From the NCBI GenBank assembly GCA_030451965.1, contig JAKDNE010000193.1:1-6346 (forward strand): 6,346 bases of DNA. Direction: 5' to 3'. Source of the DNA: Brachybacterium sp. (GTDB lineage: Bacteria; Actinomycetota; Actinomycetes; Actinomycetales; Dermabacteraceae). Below are positions 1 through 6,264 of this stretch, one piece after another (position 1 is the first letter of the stretch; the number at the start of each line of letters is the position of its first letter). Below the pieces are notes generated by a model. The model made no database searches. It saw only the letters and a program-made list of their open reading frames with translations, and was not told the DNA's origin. Made by a program: the position numbers and the translations under genes.

Positions 1-176
1 GCGACGACTACGAGGTCTCGCCCGTTCTGCGCCTGATGATCGGCCCGGACACGGCGCGCGAGTTCATCGCGCTGTACCGCGAGGCCGGGGTGAGCGCGCT
101 CGAGGTCCCCGAGAGCGACTCTGCCCAGGAGCCGGCCGACGGAGCCTTCGAGGGCGCCGCCGACGGAGACGACTGA
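1..176 (+). CDS. C-terminal end of an unidentified protein (5' partial)
   Basis: The frame starting at base 3 is open from the window edge to a TGA at 174-176 and gives 57 residues. Nearly every codon ends in G or C, as in the operon downstream, which supports real coding. The first 35 residues (DDYEVSPVLRLMIG, then DTAREFIALYREAG) look like the end of a folded domain finishing in a helix. The last 24 or so residues are a low-complexity acidic tail rich in Glu, Asp, Ala and Gly, ending GDGDD-like (ADGDD). I do not recognise the family and give no function. The gene lies 267 bp upstream of the iron operon and is separated from it by an operator, so it is probably a separate transcription unit. 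Confidence 0.7.
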   Translation, partial: DDYEVSPVLRLMIGPDTAREFIALYREAGVSALEVPESDSAQEPADGAFEGAADGDD

Positions 177-188
177 CCTGTCGGTCGG

Positions 189-203
189 CCCGGCGTGTCC
201 GGG
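189..203 (+). terminator. weak hairpin after the upstream gene
   Basis: A CCCGG/CCGGG inverted repeat with a 5-base loop lies 12 bases after the TGA of the upstream gene. A second GC-rich hairpin option (GGGCT/AGCCC) lies at 240-258. Neither is followed by a run of T, so this is only a possible transcription end in a GC-rich background. Confidence 0.2.
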
Positions 204-361
204 TGAGGCGGCACGGCGCCATCGCGCGGCGGCCCCGCAGGGCTCGGGCGCGCAGCCCGCGGCGGACCCTTCCTGTGATCTGGAACGCTTTCTGCGCGAT
301 GTCCCGCCTCTGTCGCGTGCCTGAGGGGCGGTCGGATCCGGGTTTCCCCCGCGATCGGCAA

Positions 362-391
362 TTGCGGACCATCGGCGTCACGAAATAAGGT
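362..391 (+). promoter_or_regulatory. candidate promoter of the siderophore uptake operon
   Basis: A -35-like TTGCGG at 362-367 and a -10-like TAAGGT at 386-391 are separated by 18 bases. Both are weak matches to the vegetative consensus (TTG of TTGACA; TA and the final T of TATAAT). The -10 falls inside the DtxR/IdeR-like box at 386-404, the usual arrangement for repression by blocking RNA polymerase. Transcription would start near 398, giving a leader of about 45 bases. Confidence 0.35.
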
Positions 392-404
392 CAGGCTCAC
401 CTAA
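386..404 (+). promoter_or_regulatory. DtxR/IdeR-type iron-responsive operator
   Basis: The 19-mer TAAGGTCAGGCTCACCTAA matches the DtxR/IdeR consensus TTAGGTTAGGCTAACCTAA at 16 of 19 positions. The arms AAGGT and ACCTAA are well preserved. It ends 39 bases before the GTG start of the binding-protein gene. In actinobacteria Fe2+-loaded DtxR or IdeR binds such boxes and represses iron uptake genes. Its position directly ahead of a siderophore transport operon makes the call strong; actual binding is inferred. Confidence 0.8.
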
Positions 405-443
405 CCGTCGACCCTCGGCGGCCCCCACCCCGGAGGAACCGTT

Positions 444-1478
444 GTGACGCTCTCCCGTCGTGCGCTCGTCGCCCTGTCCGTGCTCGCTGTCCCCGCCCTC
501 GCCTCCTGCTCCGGCAGCAACGCCGATGCCGCTCGCGGCAAGGGCGCAGGCGATGCGTTCCAGGCGACCATCCCGCACCTCTACGGCGAGACCGTGCTCG
601 AGGCGACGCCGACGAGGATCGCGACCGTCTCCTGGGTCAACGCGGACACGCTGCTCGCCCTCGGCCTGGTCCCGGCAGGCATGCCCACCGTGACCTGGGG
701 CGGCAACGACAACGGCTCCACCGACTGGATCGACGCCGCCCTCGAGGAGCTCGGCGCCGGCTGGGGCAGCGAGAACGCCACCTCGACGTACGACGAGTCC
801 GACGGGATCAACCTCGACGAGATCGCGGCGGTGGTGCCGGACCTCATCGTCGCCGCCTACTCCGGGATCACCGAGGAGGAGTACGCCCAGCTGAGCAAGA
901 TCGCCCCCACGATCGGCCCGCTGGCCCCGAACTACACCGCCTCCTGGGAGGACGTGCTGGCAGCGGTCGGCACCGCCACCGGCCTGTCCGAGCAGGCCGC
1001 AACGCTGACCGAGCAGATCACCGAGGACCTCGCCGCGGTCGGGGAGGAGAACCCCGCGGTCGCCGGGGCCACCTTCATCGCCGGCTCCCTCGGCCTGACC
1101 GACAACTCCATCGCCCTGTACCTCGGCGGGGACACCCGTTCGCGGTTCTTCACCTCGCTGGGGATGACGCAGGCCGACGTGGTCACCGAGAGCACCCCCG
1201 ACTCCGAGACCTTCTACCTCGAGTGGTCCGCCGAGCGGGCCGACGAACTGGTCTCGGATCTCGTCTACTCCTGGGCCGCGCCCGGCACCACCGTCGAAGA
1301 CTTCCAGGCGAATCCGCTGTTCGCGCAGATCCCGGCGGTCGCCGACGGCGGCGTCGTGCTCACCGACGACGACCACCTCACCCTGTCGATCTCGGCGGCC
1401 AACGCCCTCAGCCTGCCCTGGGCGCTGGAGCACTTCGTGCCCACGGTCGTCGAGGTCGCGCAGAGCGTCCGCGGCTGA
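444..1478 (+). CDS. ferric-siderophore ABC transporter, substrate-binding lipoprotein
   Basis: This 344-residue protein is a FepB/FecB-like binding protein (periplasmic-binding protein family 2) that captures ferric siderophores outside the membrane and delivers them to the permeases. It starts at GTG 444, with GGAGG at 432-436 seven bases upstream. The N-terminus has Arg5-Arg6, a hydrophobic stretch, and the lipobox LASC with Cys22 as the lipidation site, so the mature protein is membrane-anchored on the outer face. A Ser/Gly/Ala/Lys-rich tether follows to about residue 37. Family features include TPTRIATVSW followed by NADTLLALGLVPAG (about 55-79), and LDEIAAVVPDLIV with the following AYSGITEEEYAQLSKIAPTI (about 124-157). 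These form the N-terminal lobe and the approach to the long linking helix. Length is normal for the family. It is the first gene of the operon, under the box at 386-404, and ends 9 bases before the first permease. The family is confident; the exact ligand (catecholate, hydroxamate, citrate or heme-like) cannot be read from sequence. Confidence 0.93.
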   Translation: MTLSRRALVALSVLAVPALASCSGSNADAARGKGAGDAFQATIPHLYGETVLEATPTRIATVSWVNADTLLALGLVPAGMPTVTWGGNDNGSTDWIDAALEELGAGWGSENATSTYDESDGINLDEIAAVVPDLIVAAYSGITEEEYAQLSKIAPTIGPLAPNYTASWEDVLAAVGTATGLSEQAATLTEQITEDLAAVGEENPAVAGATFIAGSLGLTDNSIALYLGGDTRSRFFTSLGMTQADVVTESTPDSETFYLEWSAERADELVSDLVYSWAAPGTTVEDFQANPLFAQIPAVADGGVVLTDDDHLTLSISAANALSLPWALEHFVPTVVEVAQSVRG

Positions 1479-1487
1479 CCGGCCACG

Positions 1488-2483
1488 GTGCACCGTTCCA
1501 CCCCGCTCGTGCTCGCCGGGGGCCTGCTGGCCCTGGCGGTCGCCTGCCTGCTCTCGCTGATGATCGGTGCCCGCACCGTCTCCCCGAGCACCGTGGTGGA
1601 GGCGCTGCGCGCCTATGACGGCTCTCTCACGGACCATGTGGTGATCCGCTCGCGGCTGCTGCGCACGCTCGCCGGGATCGCCGTCGGCGCGGCGCTGGCC
1701 GTGGCCGGGGCCGCGATGCAGGGGATGACCCGCAACCCGCTCGCCGATCCCGGGATCCTCGGGATCAACGCCGGAGCCACCACCGCCGTCGTGGCCGGGG
1801 TGTATCTCATCGACGCCTCCCAGGTGGCCCAGTTCACGGCGCTCGCCCTGCTCGGCGCCGCACTGGGCACCGTCGTGGTCTACGCCGTCGCCTCCCTCGG
1901 CCGCGAGGGGGCCACCCCGGTCAAGCTCGCGCTCGCCGGGGCCGCGCTCACCGCCGGCCTCGGCTCCGTGGTCAACGCCCTGGTCATGATCGACGACTCC
2001 TCGCTGGACCGGCTGCGCTTCTGGCAGGTCGGCACCCTCGGGGCCCGCAGTCTCGCGGACATCTCCCGGGTCGGCGTGCTGATGGCGATCGGCGCCGTCG
2101 TGATCGTCCTGATGGCCGGAGTGCTCAACGCCCTCGCCCTCGGGGACGACGCCGCAGTAGGACTGGGGGTGAAGGTGGGTCGGGCCCGAGCGCTGTTGGG
2201 CACGGCGATCATCCTGCTGTGCGGCGCGGCGGTCGCGCTCGCCGGCCCGATCGCCTTCCTGGGCCTGGTGGTCCCGCACGCCGCCCGGCTGCTCGTCGGC
2301 GGCGACTACCGCCGGATCGTGCCGCTGTGCCTGCTCGGCGGCCCGGTGCTGCTCCTGCTGGCCGACACCGTGGGCCGCGTGATCGCCCCGCCCGCCGAGG
2401 TGCAGGTGGGCGTGATGACCGCCCTGGTCGGCGTGCCCGTGTTCATCGTCGTGATCCGTACCCGACGGCAGGTGGGACTGTGA
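1488..2483 (+). CDS. FecCD-family siderophore ABC transporter permease (first)
   Basis: This 331-residue, highly hydrophobic membrane protein is one of two permeases forming the ferric-siderophore channel (FecCD/BtuC family, about 10 membrane helices expected). Family signatures are visible in order: GAALAVAGAAMQGMTRNPLA then DPGILGINAGA (about 68-97), containing the hallmark RNPLA; FWQVGTLG at 178-185; GPIAFLGLVVPHAARLLVG at 253-271, the loop region that touches the ATPase; and PPAEVQVGVMTALVGVPVF near 301-319. The GTG start at 1488 lies 9 bases after the previous stop and has no clear Shine-Dalgarno sequence, so translation probably depends on coupling to the upstream gene. A later GTG at codon 8 (1509) also lacks an SD and would cut into the first helix. 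The stop overlaps the next start by 4 bp (GTGA, 2480-2483), which fits fixed-ratio production of two permeases. Length is complete. Confidence 0.93.
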   Translation: MHRSTPLVLAGGLLALAVACLLSLMIGARTVSPSTVVEALRAYDGSLTDHVVIRSRLLRTLAGIAVGAALAVAGAAMQGMTRNPLADPGILGINAGATTAVVAGVYLIDASQVAQFTALALLGAALGTVVVYAVASLGREGATPVKLALAGAALTAGLGSVVNALVMIDDSSLDRLRFWQVGTLGARSLADISRVGVLMAIGAVVIVLMAGVLNALALGDDAAVGLGVKVGRARALLGTAIILLCGAAVALAGPIAFLGLVVPHAARLLVGGDYRRIVPLCLLGGPVLLLLADTVGRVIAPPAEVQVGVMTALVGVPVFIVVIRTRRQVGL

Positions 2484-3517
2484 CTGCCACCGCCCCGCGC
2501 CCGCGCCGCAGCCCACGCAGCCGCCGCACCGTCCTGGTGACGACCACGGCCGGACTGCTGCTGCTCGCCCTCATGATCGTGCGAGTGCTGGTGGGCACCC
2601 CGATGGTCCCGCTCGACCTCGCCCTGCGGGCGATCGGCGGCGAGGCCGTCCCCGGGTACTCCTTCATCGTGATGGACCACCGCCTGCCCACTGCGGTGGT
2701 CGCACTGCTGGCCGGCGCCGCCTTCGGGCTCTCCGGCACCGTCTTCCAGACCCTGCTGCGCAACCCGCTGGCCAGCCCCGACGTGATCGGGGTGACTCTC
2801 GGCTCCTCGGCCGGGGCGGTGATCGCGATGGCGTTCTTCCAGGCCGACGGCCGGGCCCTGTTCTGGTTCGCGCTGCTGGGCGGCCTGCTCACGGCCATGC
2901 TGCTGGTGGCTGTCGCCGGGGCGGGCGGACCGGGAGCCAGCGGCGGCGCGGACAACCGCTTCGTGCTGGTCGGGATCGGTGTCGCAGCCGCCCTCGGCGC
3001 ACTCATCTCTTACCTGCTGACCCGGCTGTCGCTGCAGTCGGCGGGCGACGCCCTGCACTGGATGATCGGATCGCTCTCCTCTTCGACCTGGGACCGGGCG
3101 GCGGTGCTGGCCGGCGCGCTGGTGGTGCTGATCCCGGTCCTCGCCCTGCTGGTGCCGCGCCTGCGGATCCTGCAGCTGGGTGACGACACCGCCACCAGCC
3201 TCGGCCTCTCCGCCCCCCGCACCCGCGTGGCGCTGATCCTGGTGGCGGTGACCCTGTGCGCGCTGACCGTCGCGGTCACCGGACCGCTCGCCTTCGTGGC
3301 CTTCCTCGCCGGACCGATCGCGCAGCGGCTCGCGGGCCGCCCCAGCTTCCCACTGGCCGCCGCGGTCGGCGCCGTGATCGTGCTGCTGGCCGACATCGCC
3401 GGGCAGAACCTCTTCGGCGGCACCGAGCTGCCCGCCGGGGTGATCACCGGCGCGCTCGGCGCCCCGTTCCTGATGTGGATGCTCACCCGTACCCCGACCT
3501 CCGGATCCGGAAGGTGA
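2480..3517 (+). CDS. FecCD-family siderophore ABC transporter permease (second)
   Basis: This 345-residue membrane protein is the partner permease, expected to pair with the upstream one as a heterodimer. I place the start at GTG 2480, overlapping the previous stop by 4 bp, with AGG at 2470-2472 suitably upstream; the frame is open further upstream but only inside the previous gene. A basic N-terminal tail (RPRRSPRSRR, about 7-16) precedes the first helix, consistent with a cytoplasmic N-terminus. Signatures are SGTVFQTLLRNPLASPDVIG at 85-104 followed by VTLGSSAGA, GPLAFVAFLAGPIAQRLAG at 268-286, and ELPAGVITGALGAPFLMWML at 316-335. The motif FVAFLAGPIAQRL replaces the GLVVPHAAR form of the first permease; this asymmetry between partners is common in Fep/Fec systems. 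A Gly/Ala-rich loop (AGAGGPGASGGA, about 146-157) probably joins two helices. It ends 10 bases before the ATPase gene. Confidence 0.93.
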   Translation: MTATAPRPRRSPRSRRTVLVTTTAGLLLLALMIVRVLVGTPMVPLDLALRAIGGEAVPGYSFIVMDHRLPTAVVALLAGAAFGLSGTVFQTLLRNPLASPDVIGVTLGSSAGAVIAMAFFQADGRALFWFALLGGLLTAMLLVAVAGAGGPGASGGADNRFVLVGIGVAAALGALISYLLTRLSLQSAGDALHWMIGSLSSSTWDRAAVLAGALVVLIPVLALLVPRLRILQLGDDTATSLGLSAPRTRVALILVAVTLCALTVAVTGPLAFVAFLAGPIAQRLAGRPSFPLAAAVGAVIVLLADIAGQNLFGGTELPAGVITGALGAPFLMWMLTRTPTSGSGR

Positions 3518-3527
3518 CCTCACGACC

Positions 3528-5399
3528 ATGGCACTGATCGAAGCCCAGCACCTGCACCTGGCATACGACCGGCGGGAGATCGTCCGCGATCTCAGCCTGG
3601 CGCTGCCCGAGGAGCGGATCACGATCATCGTGGGCGCCAACGGCAGCGGCAAGTCGACCCTGCTGCGCGGCATGTCCCGCCTGCTCACCCCGCGGAGCGG
3701 CGGTGTGGTGCTGGATGGTCGCGACCTCCACTCCCTGCGCGGGAAGGAGCTCGCGCGCCGGTTGGGACTGCTGCCGCAGTCCCCGATCGCGCCCGACGGC
3801 GTCACCGTGCGCGAACTGGTCTCCCGCGGCCGGTTCCCCCATCAGGGACTGATCCCGCAGTGGTCGAAGGAGGACGAGCGGGCCGTGTCCGAGGCGCTCG
3901 CGGCCACCCGCACCGATGCGCTGCAGGAGCGGCTGCTCGAGGAGCTCTCCGGCGGGCAGCGGCAGCGGGTCTGGATCGCGATGGCGCTCGCCCAGCAGAC
4001 CGAGGTGCTGCTGCTGGACGAACCCACCACCTTCCTCGACGTCACCCACCAGCTCGAGGTGCTCGACGTGGTGCGCGACCTGAACCGGGAGCGGGGCACC
4101 ACCGTCGGCATCGTCCTGCACGACCTCAACCTCGCCGCCCGCTACGCCGATCACCTGGTCGCCGTCCGCGCCGGCGAGATCCATTCCCAGGGCTCCCCGG
4201 CCGAAGTCATCACCGCGCAGATGGCCCACGAGGTCTTCGCGCTGGACGCCCATATCGCCACCGACCCCGTCACCGGCAGCCCGATGGTGCTGCCCCGCGG
4301 ACGGGACCGCACCCCATCACCCCACCACCACGAGGAGGACCATGTGTCCATCACGACCGATCCCGCGCCGCCCGCCGCGCTGGTGCCCGCCCTGGAGCAC
4401 TCCAGCACGCTCGCCTTCGAGCTCACCGTCGCCGCGCGTCGCACGCTCGGCCCGTCCCTGGTGCGCTTCACCTTCACCAGCGCCGACCTCGAGCACTTCG
4501 GGACCAATTCCCACGCGTTGGACCTGCGGGTGAAGCTGATCATCCCCGGGCCGCAGGCGAGCGCCGACCACTTCGCCATGGTGCGCCCCGAGGGCCGTCT
4601 GGACCCCGCCACCCATGCCCAGTGGTACCGCGACTGGCTGCAGATCGATCCCGCCGACCGCGGCTGGATGCGCACCTACACCGTGCGCGAGCACCGCGCG
4701 GCCGGCCATCCCGGCAACCTCACCGCGCAGCCGGAGATCGACATCGACGTGGTCCTCCACCTGGACCCGGTCGAGCAGCCGGGCCAGGGGGTCGCGGCCC
4801 GCTGGGCCCGGGACGCGCAGGTGGGGGACACCGTCTCCCTGCTGGGCCCCAACCGGCACCTGGTGGGCCCCGACTACGGCGGGATCGAGTTCCGCCCCGG
4901 CACCGCCCGCACCGTGCTGCTGGTGGGCGACGAGACCGCGCTGCCCGCCATCGGATCCATCCTCGAGGCGCTGCCCGCCTCGATCAGCGGCCACGCCCTG
5001 ATCGAGGTGCCCGAGGCCGGCGACGCCCAGCAGCTGCTGAGCCGCTCCGGGGTGCAGGTGACCTGGCTGCCGCGGGAGGGCCGACCGCACGGCGAGCTGC
5101 TCGACGCCGCGGTGCGACGGGTGATGAGCGAGAACAACGCCCAGGCGTTCCGCGACGCCGCGGCCGACGGCCCTGCGGCCGCCGGCTCTGCGACGACGTC
5201 GGTGGAGCTCGAGGACGTTGACGTCGACGAGACCATCCTGTGGGAGACCACCACCGGTCATGACGCCTTCTACGCCTGGCTCGCCGGCGAGGCCTCCGTG
5301 ATCAAGACCCTGCGCCGGCACCTGGTCAGCGAGCTGGGACTGGACCGCACGCAGGTGTCCTTCATGGGGTACTGGCGGCAGGGGCGCGCCGAGCACTGA
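3528..5399 (+). CDS. fusion of siderophore ABC transporter ATPase and siderophore-interacting (SIP) flavin reductase
   Basis: This single 623-residue frame carries two complete proteins. Residues 1 to about 260 are a FecE/FepC-type ATPase: Walker A GANGSGKST at 36-44, Q-loop Gln84, signature LSGGQ at 140-144, Walker B LLLDEP at 161-166 with catalytic Glu165, and switch His198. Residues about 295-620 are a ViuB/SIP-type ferric-siderophore reductase: an FAD-binding barrel with RTYTVR at 382-387 and GVAARWA at 421-427, then an NAD(P)H-binding part with VLLVGDETALPAIG at 463-476, WLAGEAS at 584-590 and the C-terminal GYWRQG at 614-619. The linker (about 258-290) is rich in Pro, His and Glu. ATG 3528 follows the second permease by 10 bases; GGAAGG at 3509-3514 is a rather distant SD. 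The expected roles are powering import and then reducing the siderophore iron to Fe2+ in the cytoplasm. Separate genes are the more familiar arrangement. A preserved RBS and GTG at codon 273 suggest the C-terminal half may also be made alone. A sequencing error removing a stop is possible but less likely, because no frame change occurs. Confidence 0.9.
   Translation: MALIEAQHLHLAYDRREIVRDLSLALPEERITIIVGANGSGKSTLLRGMSRLLTPRSGGVVLDGRDLHSLRGKELARRLGLLPQSPIAPDGVTVRELVSRGRFPHQGLIPQWSKEDERAVSEALAATRTDALQERLLEELSGGQRQRVWIAMALAQQTEVLLLDEPTTFLDVTHQLEVLDVVRDLNRERGTTVGIVLHDLNLAARYADHLVAVRAGEIHSQGSPAEVITAQMAHEVFALDAHIATDPVTGSPMVLPRGRDRTPSPHHHEEDHVSITTDPAPPAALVPALEHSSTLAFELTVAARRTLGPSLVRFTFTSADLEHFGTNSHALDLRVKLIIPGPQASADHFAMVRPEGRLDPATHAQWYRDWLQIDPADRGWMRTYTVREHRAAGHPGNLTAQPEIDIDVVLHLDPVEQPGQGVAARWARDAQVGDTVSLLGPNRHLVGPDYGGIEFRPGTARTVLLVGDETALPAIGSILEALPASISGHALIEVPEAGDAQQLLSRSGVQVTWLPREGRPHGELLDAAVRRVMSENNAQAFRDAAADGPAAAGSATTSVELEDVDVDETILWETTTGHDAFYAWLAGEASVIKTLRRHLVSELGLDRTQVSFMGYWRQGRAEH
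4333..4346 (+). promoter_or_regulatory. internal ribosome binding site and GTG start at the ATPase-SIP junction
   Basis: AGGAGG at 4333-4338 is the best Shine-Dalgarno match in the operon and lies 5 bases before GTG 4344-4346, which is in frame as codon 273. An ATG at 4342 overlaps it but is out of frame and leads only to a 63-residue dead end. The placement exactly between the two domains suggests a former or still-working start of a separate SIP gene. Confidence 0.6.
4344..5399 (+). other. possible independently translated SIP reductase (nested within the fusion)
   Basis: If translation begins at GTG 4344, the product is a free 351-residue SIP protein starting MSITTDPAPPAAL, close to the usual length of stand-alone siderophore-interacting proteins and containing the whole FAD and NAD(P)H part. 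It shares its frame and stop with the 623-residue fusion. Between the conserved HGELLDAAVR segment (521-530) and WETTTGHDAFYAW (572-584) is an Ala/Gly/Asp/Glu-rich stretch (about 541-570), probably a flexible surface insert. Start choice is inferred from the ribosome binding site alone. Confidence 0.45.
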
Positions 5400-5428
5400 G
5401 GGGTCGGGCGGACTCCAGAGTCACCGGA

Positions 5429-5451
5429 CCGTCCGCTGACCCAGCGGTCGG
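5429..5451 (+). terminator. hairpin after the siderophore operon
   Basis: CCGTCCGCTG at 5429-5438 can pair with CAGCGGTCGG at 5442-5451 around an ACC loop: a 10-bp stem with one T-T mismatch, beginning 30 bases after the operon's TGA. An alternative stem (GCGGAC 5408-5413 with GTCCGC 5431-5436) would compete with it. There is no T-run after either, so it may be a weak terminator or only an mRNA 3'-end structure. Confidence 0.35.
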
Positions 5452-5548
5452 AGCTTACCGCCGGCACTGCGGGCATGCCAGGATCGGGCGCCAGGACGCA
5501 GGCGAACACTGGGCGCGGACCGGGCTTCGTCCAGCACTCGCGACGGGA

Positions 5549-5588
5549 AATCGGGCACCGTTAAGACGAATCGGGCACCGTGAAGACG
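5549..5588. repeat. tandem duplication, two 20-bp units
   Basis: AATCGGGCACCGTTAAGACG (5549-5568) is followed at once by AATCGGGCACCGTGAAGACG (5569-5588), differing at a single base. A third, degenerate copy (GATCGGGCGCCAGGACG) may sit at 5482-5498. Repeated short units of this kind occur at the ends of IS21-family elements and at multi-site operators. Which applies here is not shown by the sequence. Confidence 0.8.
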
Positions 5589-5608
5589 ATAAGTCTCCGG
5601 CAGGCTAC

Positions 5609-5866
5609 GGACCTCGTCCGTTTCTGGCCCTGCTCGTGAACAGTCTCGCGGTCCTCTCCACCGTGTTCTTGGCATACCTGGTGGGCGAAGCCACTCGCCG
5701 TCTCCTTCACGGCCGGTCCCGAACGTGACCGACGAAATAGCCGCCTTTGCGGTGACAGTCTCGGTTCGTGCTGCCGAATCGTTCGAGTAGGCGATTGCAG
5801 AGTCATGGCAGTGGAAGCGCCCGTAGTCTCGGATACAGTGGACAACAAATCGCGGGACCTCGTCCG
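5609..5866. repeat. spaced 12-bp direct repeat GGACCTCGTCCG
   Basis: GGACCTCGTCCG occurs exactly at 5609-5620 and again at 5855-5866. The first copy is the core of a 6-bp inverted repeat (ACGGAC-CTC-GTCCGT, 5607-5621). The second is followed by an overlapping inverted repeat GTCCG-CGA-CGGAC (5862-5874). They could be protein-binding sites or chance in GC-rich DNA. Confidence 0.35.
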
Positions 5867-6073
5867 CGACGGACAGGATGGCTCTCTCATCGAGCCGGCG
5901 ACAGAGGAGCCTTCATGGGTCGGCTCGGCGTGCTTCTGGAGGATCCCGCCACAGCGCAGTAGATGGGCGCGATCGCCGAAAACTGCATGGCCGAGGCCTC
6001 TCTTGCTCCGCAGCTTCACAAGCGCTTGGGAGGCTGCATTTCGCGAGACGCCCGTCCACGATCGGTAGACACG

Positions 6074-6108
6074 CCCACGGTGGTGGGGAGCCTGCCCGCC
6101 ACCGTTGG
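6074..6108. other. strong GC-rich hairpin
   Basis: CCCACGGTGGTGGG (6074-6087) pairs with CCCGCCACCGTTGG (6095-6108) around the 7-base loop GAGCCTG. The stem has 12 Watson-Crick pairs, one G-T wobble and one mismatch near the base. No T-run follows on either strand. It could end transcription, act as an attenuator before the next gene, or mark an element end. Confidence 0.45.
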
Positions 6109-6195
6109 TCGCGCCGGTCCTCCACGAGTGACCCCGGACCTGTGCAGCCGGAGTGAGGTCTGTCGCGCTGACCTGGGCTGAATGGCAGGCGTCGT

Positions 6196-6201
6196 TATGA
6201 T
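6196..6201 (+). promoter_or_regulatory. candidate -10 element for the last gene
   Basis: TATGAT matches TATAAT at 5 of 6 positions. It lies 63 bases before the TTG start and would start transcription near 6208. No good -35 is seen at 16-18 bases upstream; the closest TTGACA-like stretch (CTGACC, 6168-6173) is 22 bases away. A small CGTT/AACG dyad (6193-6206) flanks it. Confidence 0.35.
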
Positions 6202-6264
6202 GAACGCCAGGTTGCGAACCCGCGGCCGTGAGAGACCGCTCTTGGCGAGATTGGAGCAGGCATC

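Larger units (their letters stand above)
5400..6264. other. accessory-looking region without a convincing large gene
   Basis: This 865-bp stretch lies between the operon stop and the start of the last gene. It is less G+C-rich than the operon: by hand count 5761-5820 has 35 G/C of 60, against 47 of 60 at 2281-2340. It holds a 20-bp tandem duplication (5549-5588), several hairpins, a repeated 12-mer, and a chain of tiny ORFs (5915-6268). On the minus strand one frame is open over 5421-5912 and another over 5561-6334, but neither has a usable start with an RBS or a recognisable domain. The composition and repeats suggest an insertion boundary or decayed mobile DNA; no transposase can be identified. 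Confidence 0.5.

Noticed and set aside
2219..2479. Upstream extension of the second permease frame
   Set aside because: It lies inside the first permease gene in another frame and translates to Arg/Pro-rich nonsense. The GTG at 2480 with the 4-bp overlap is the sensible start.
378..2516. Long minus-strand open frame (712 codons) opposite the binding-protein and first permease genes
   Set aside because: It is a GC-bias shadow of the plus-strand genes: low-complexity Gly/Asp/His/Arg-rich product, no domain, and the plus-strand families are unmistakable.
2306..3805. Long minus-strand open frame (499 codons) opposite the permease and ATPase genes
   Set aside because: Same reason: repetitive Gln/Gly/Arg-rich translation antisense to conserved FecCD and ATPase motifs.
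4342..4533. ATG at 4342 just after the strong AGGAGG
   Set aside because: It is out of frame with the SIP domain and gives a 63-residue Pro/Ser/Arg-rich product; the in-frame GTG two bases later explains the RBS.
5549..5588. CRISPR-like repeat
   Set aside because: Only two abutting units with no spacer between them and no cas gene; it is a tandem duplication.
5568..5598. Minus-strand peptide ETYRLHG beside the tandem repeat, faintly like the end of an IS21 IstB protein
   Set aside because: The match is a handful of residues and the upstream translation does not resemble IstB, so it was not called as a transposase remnant.
5770..5810. GTTCGAGTAG resembling a tRNA T-loop
   Set aside because: No acceptor, D or anticodon stem can be paired around it.
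5805..6068. Plus-strand 87-codon ORF starting MAVEAPVVSDTVDN
   Set aside because: The first 40 residues look plausible, but there is no Shine-Dalgarno sequence and the rest turns Trp/Arg/Pro-rich; the frame with the strong RBS at 5903-5909 is a different one.
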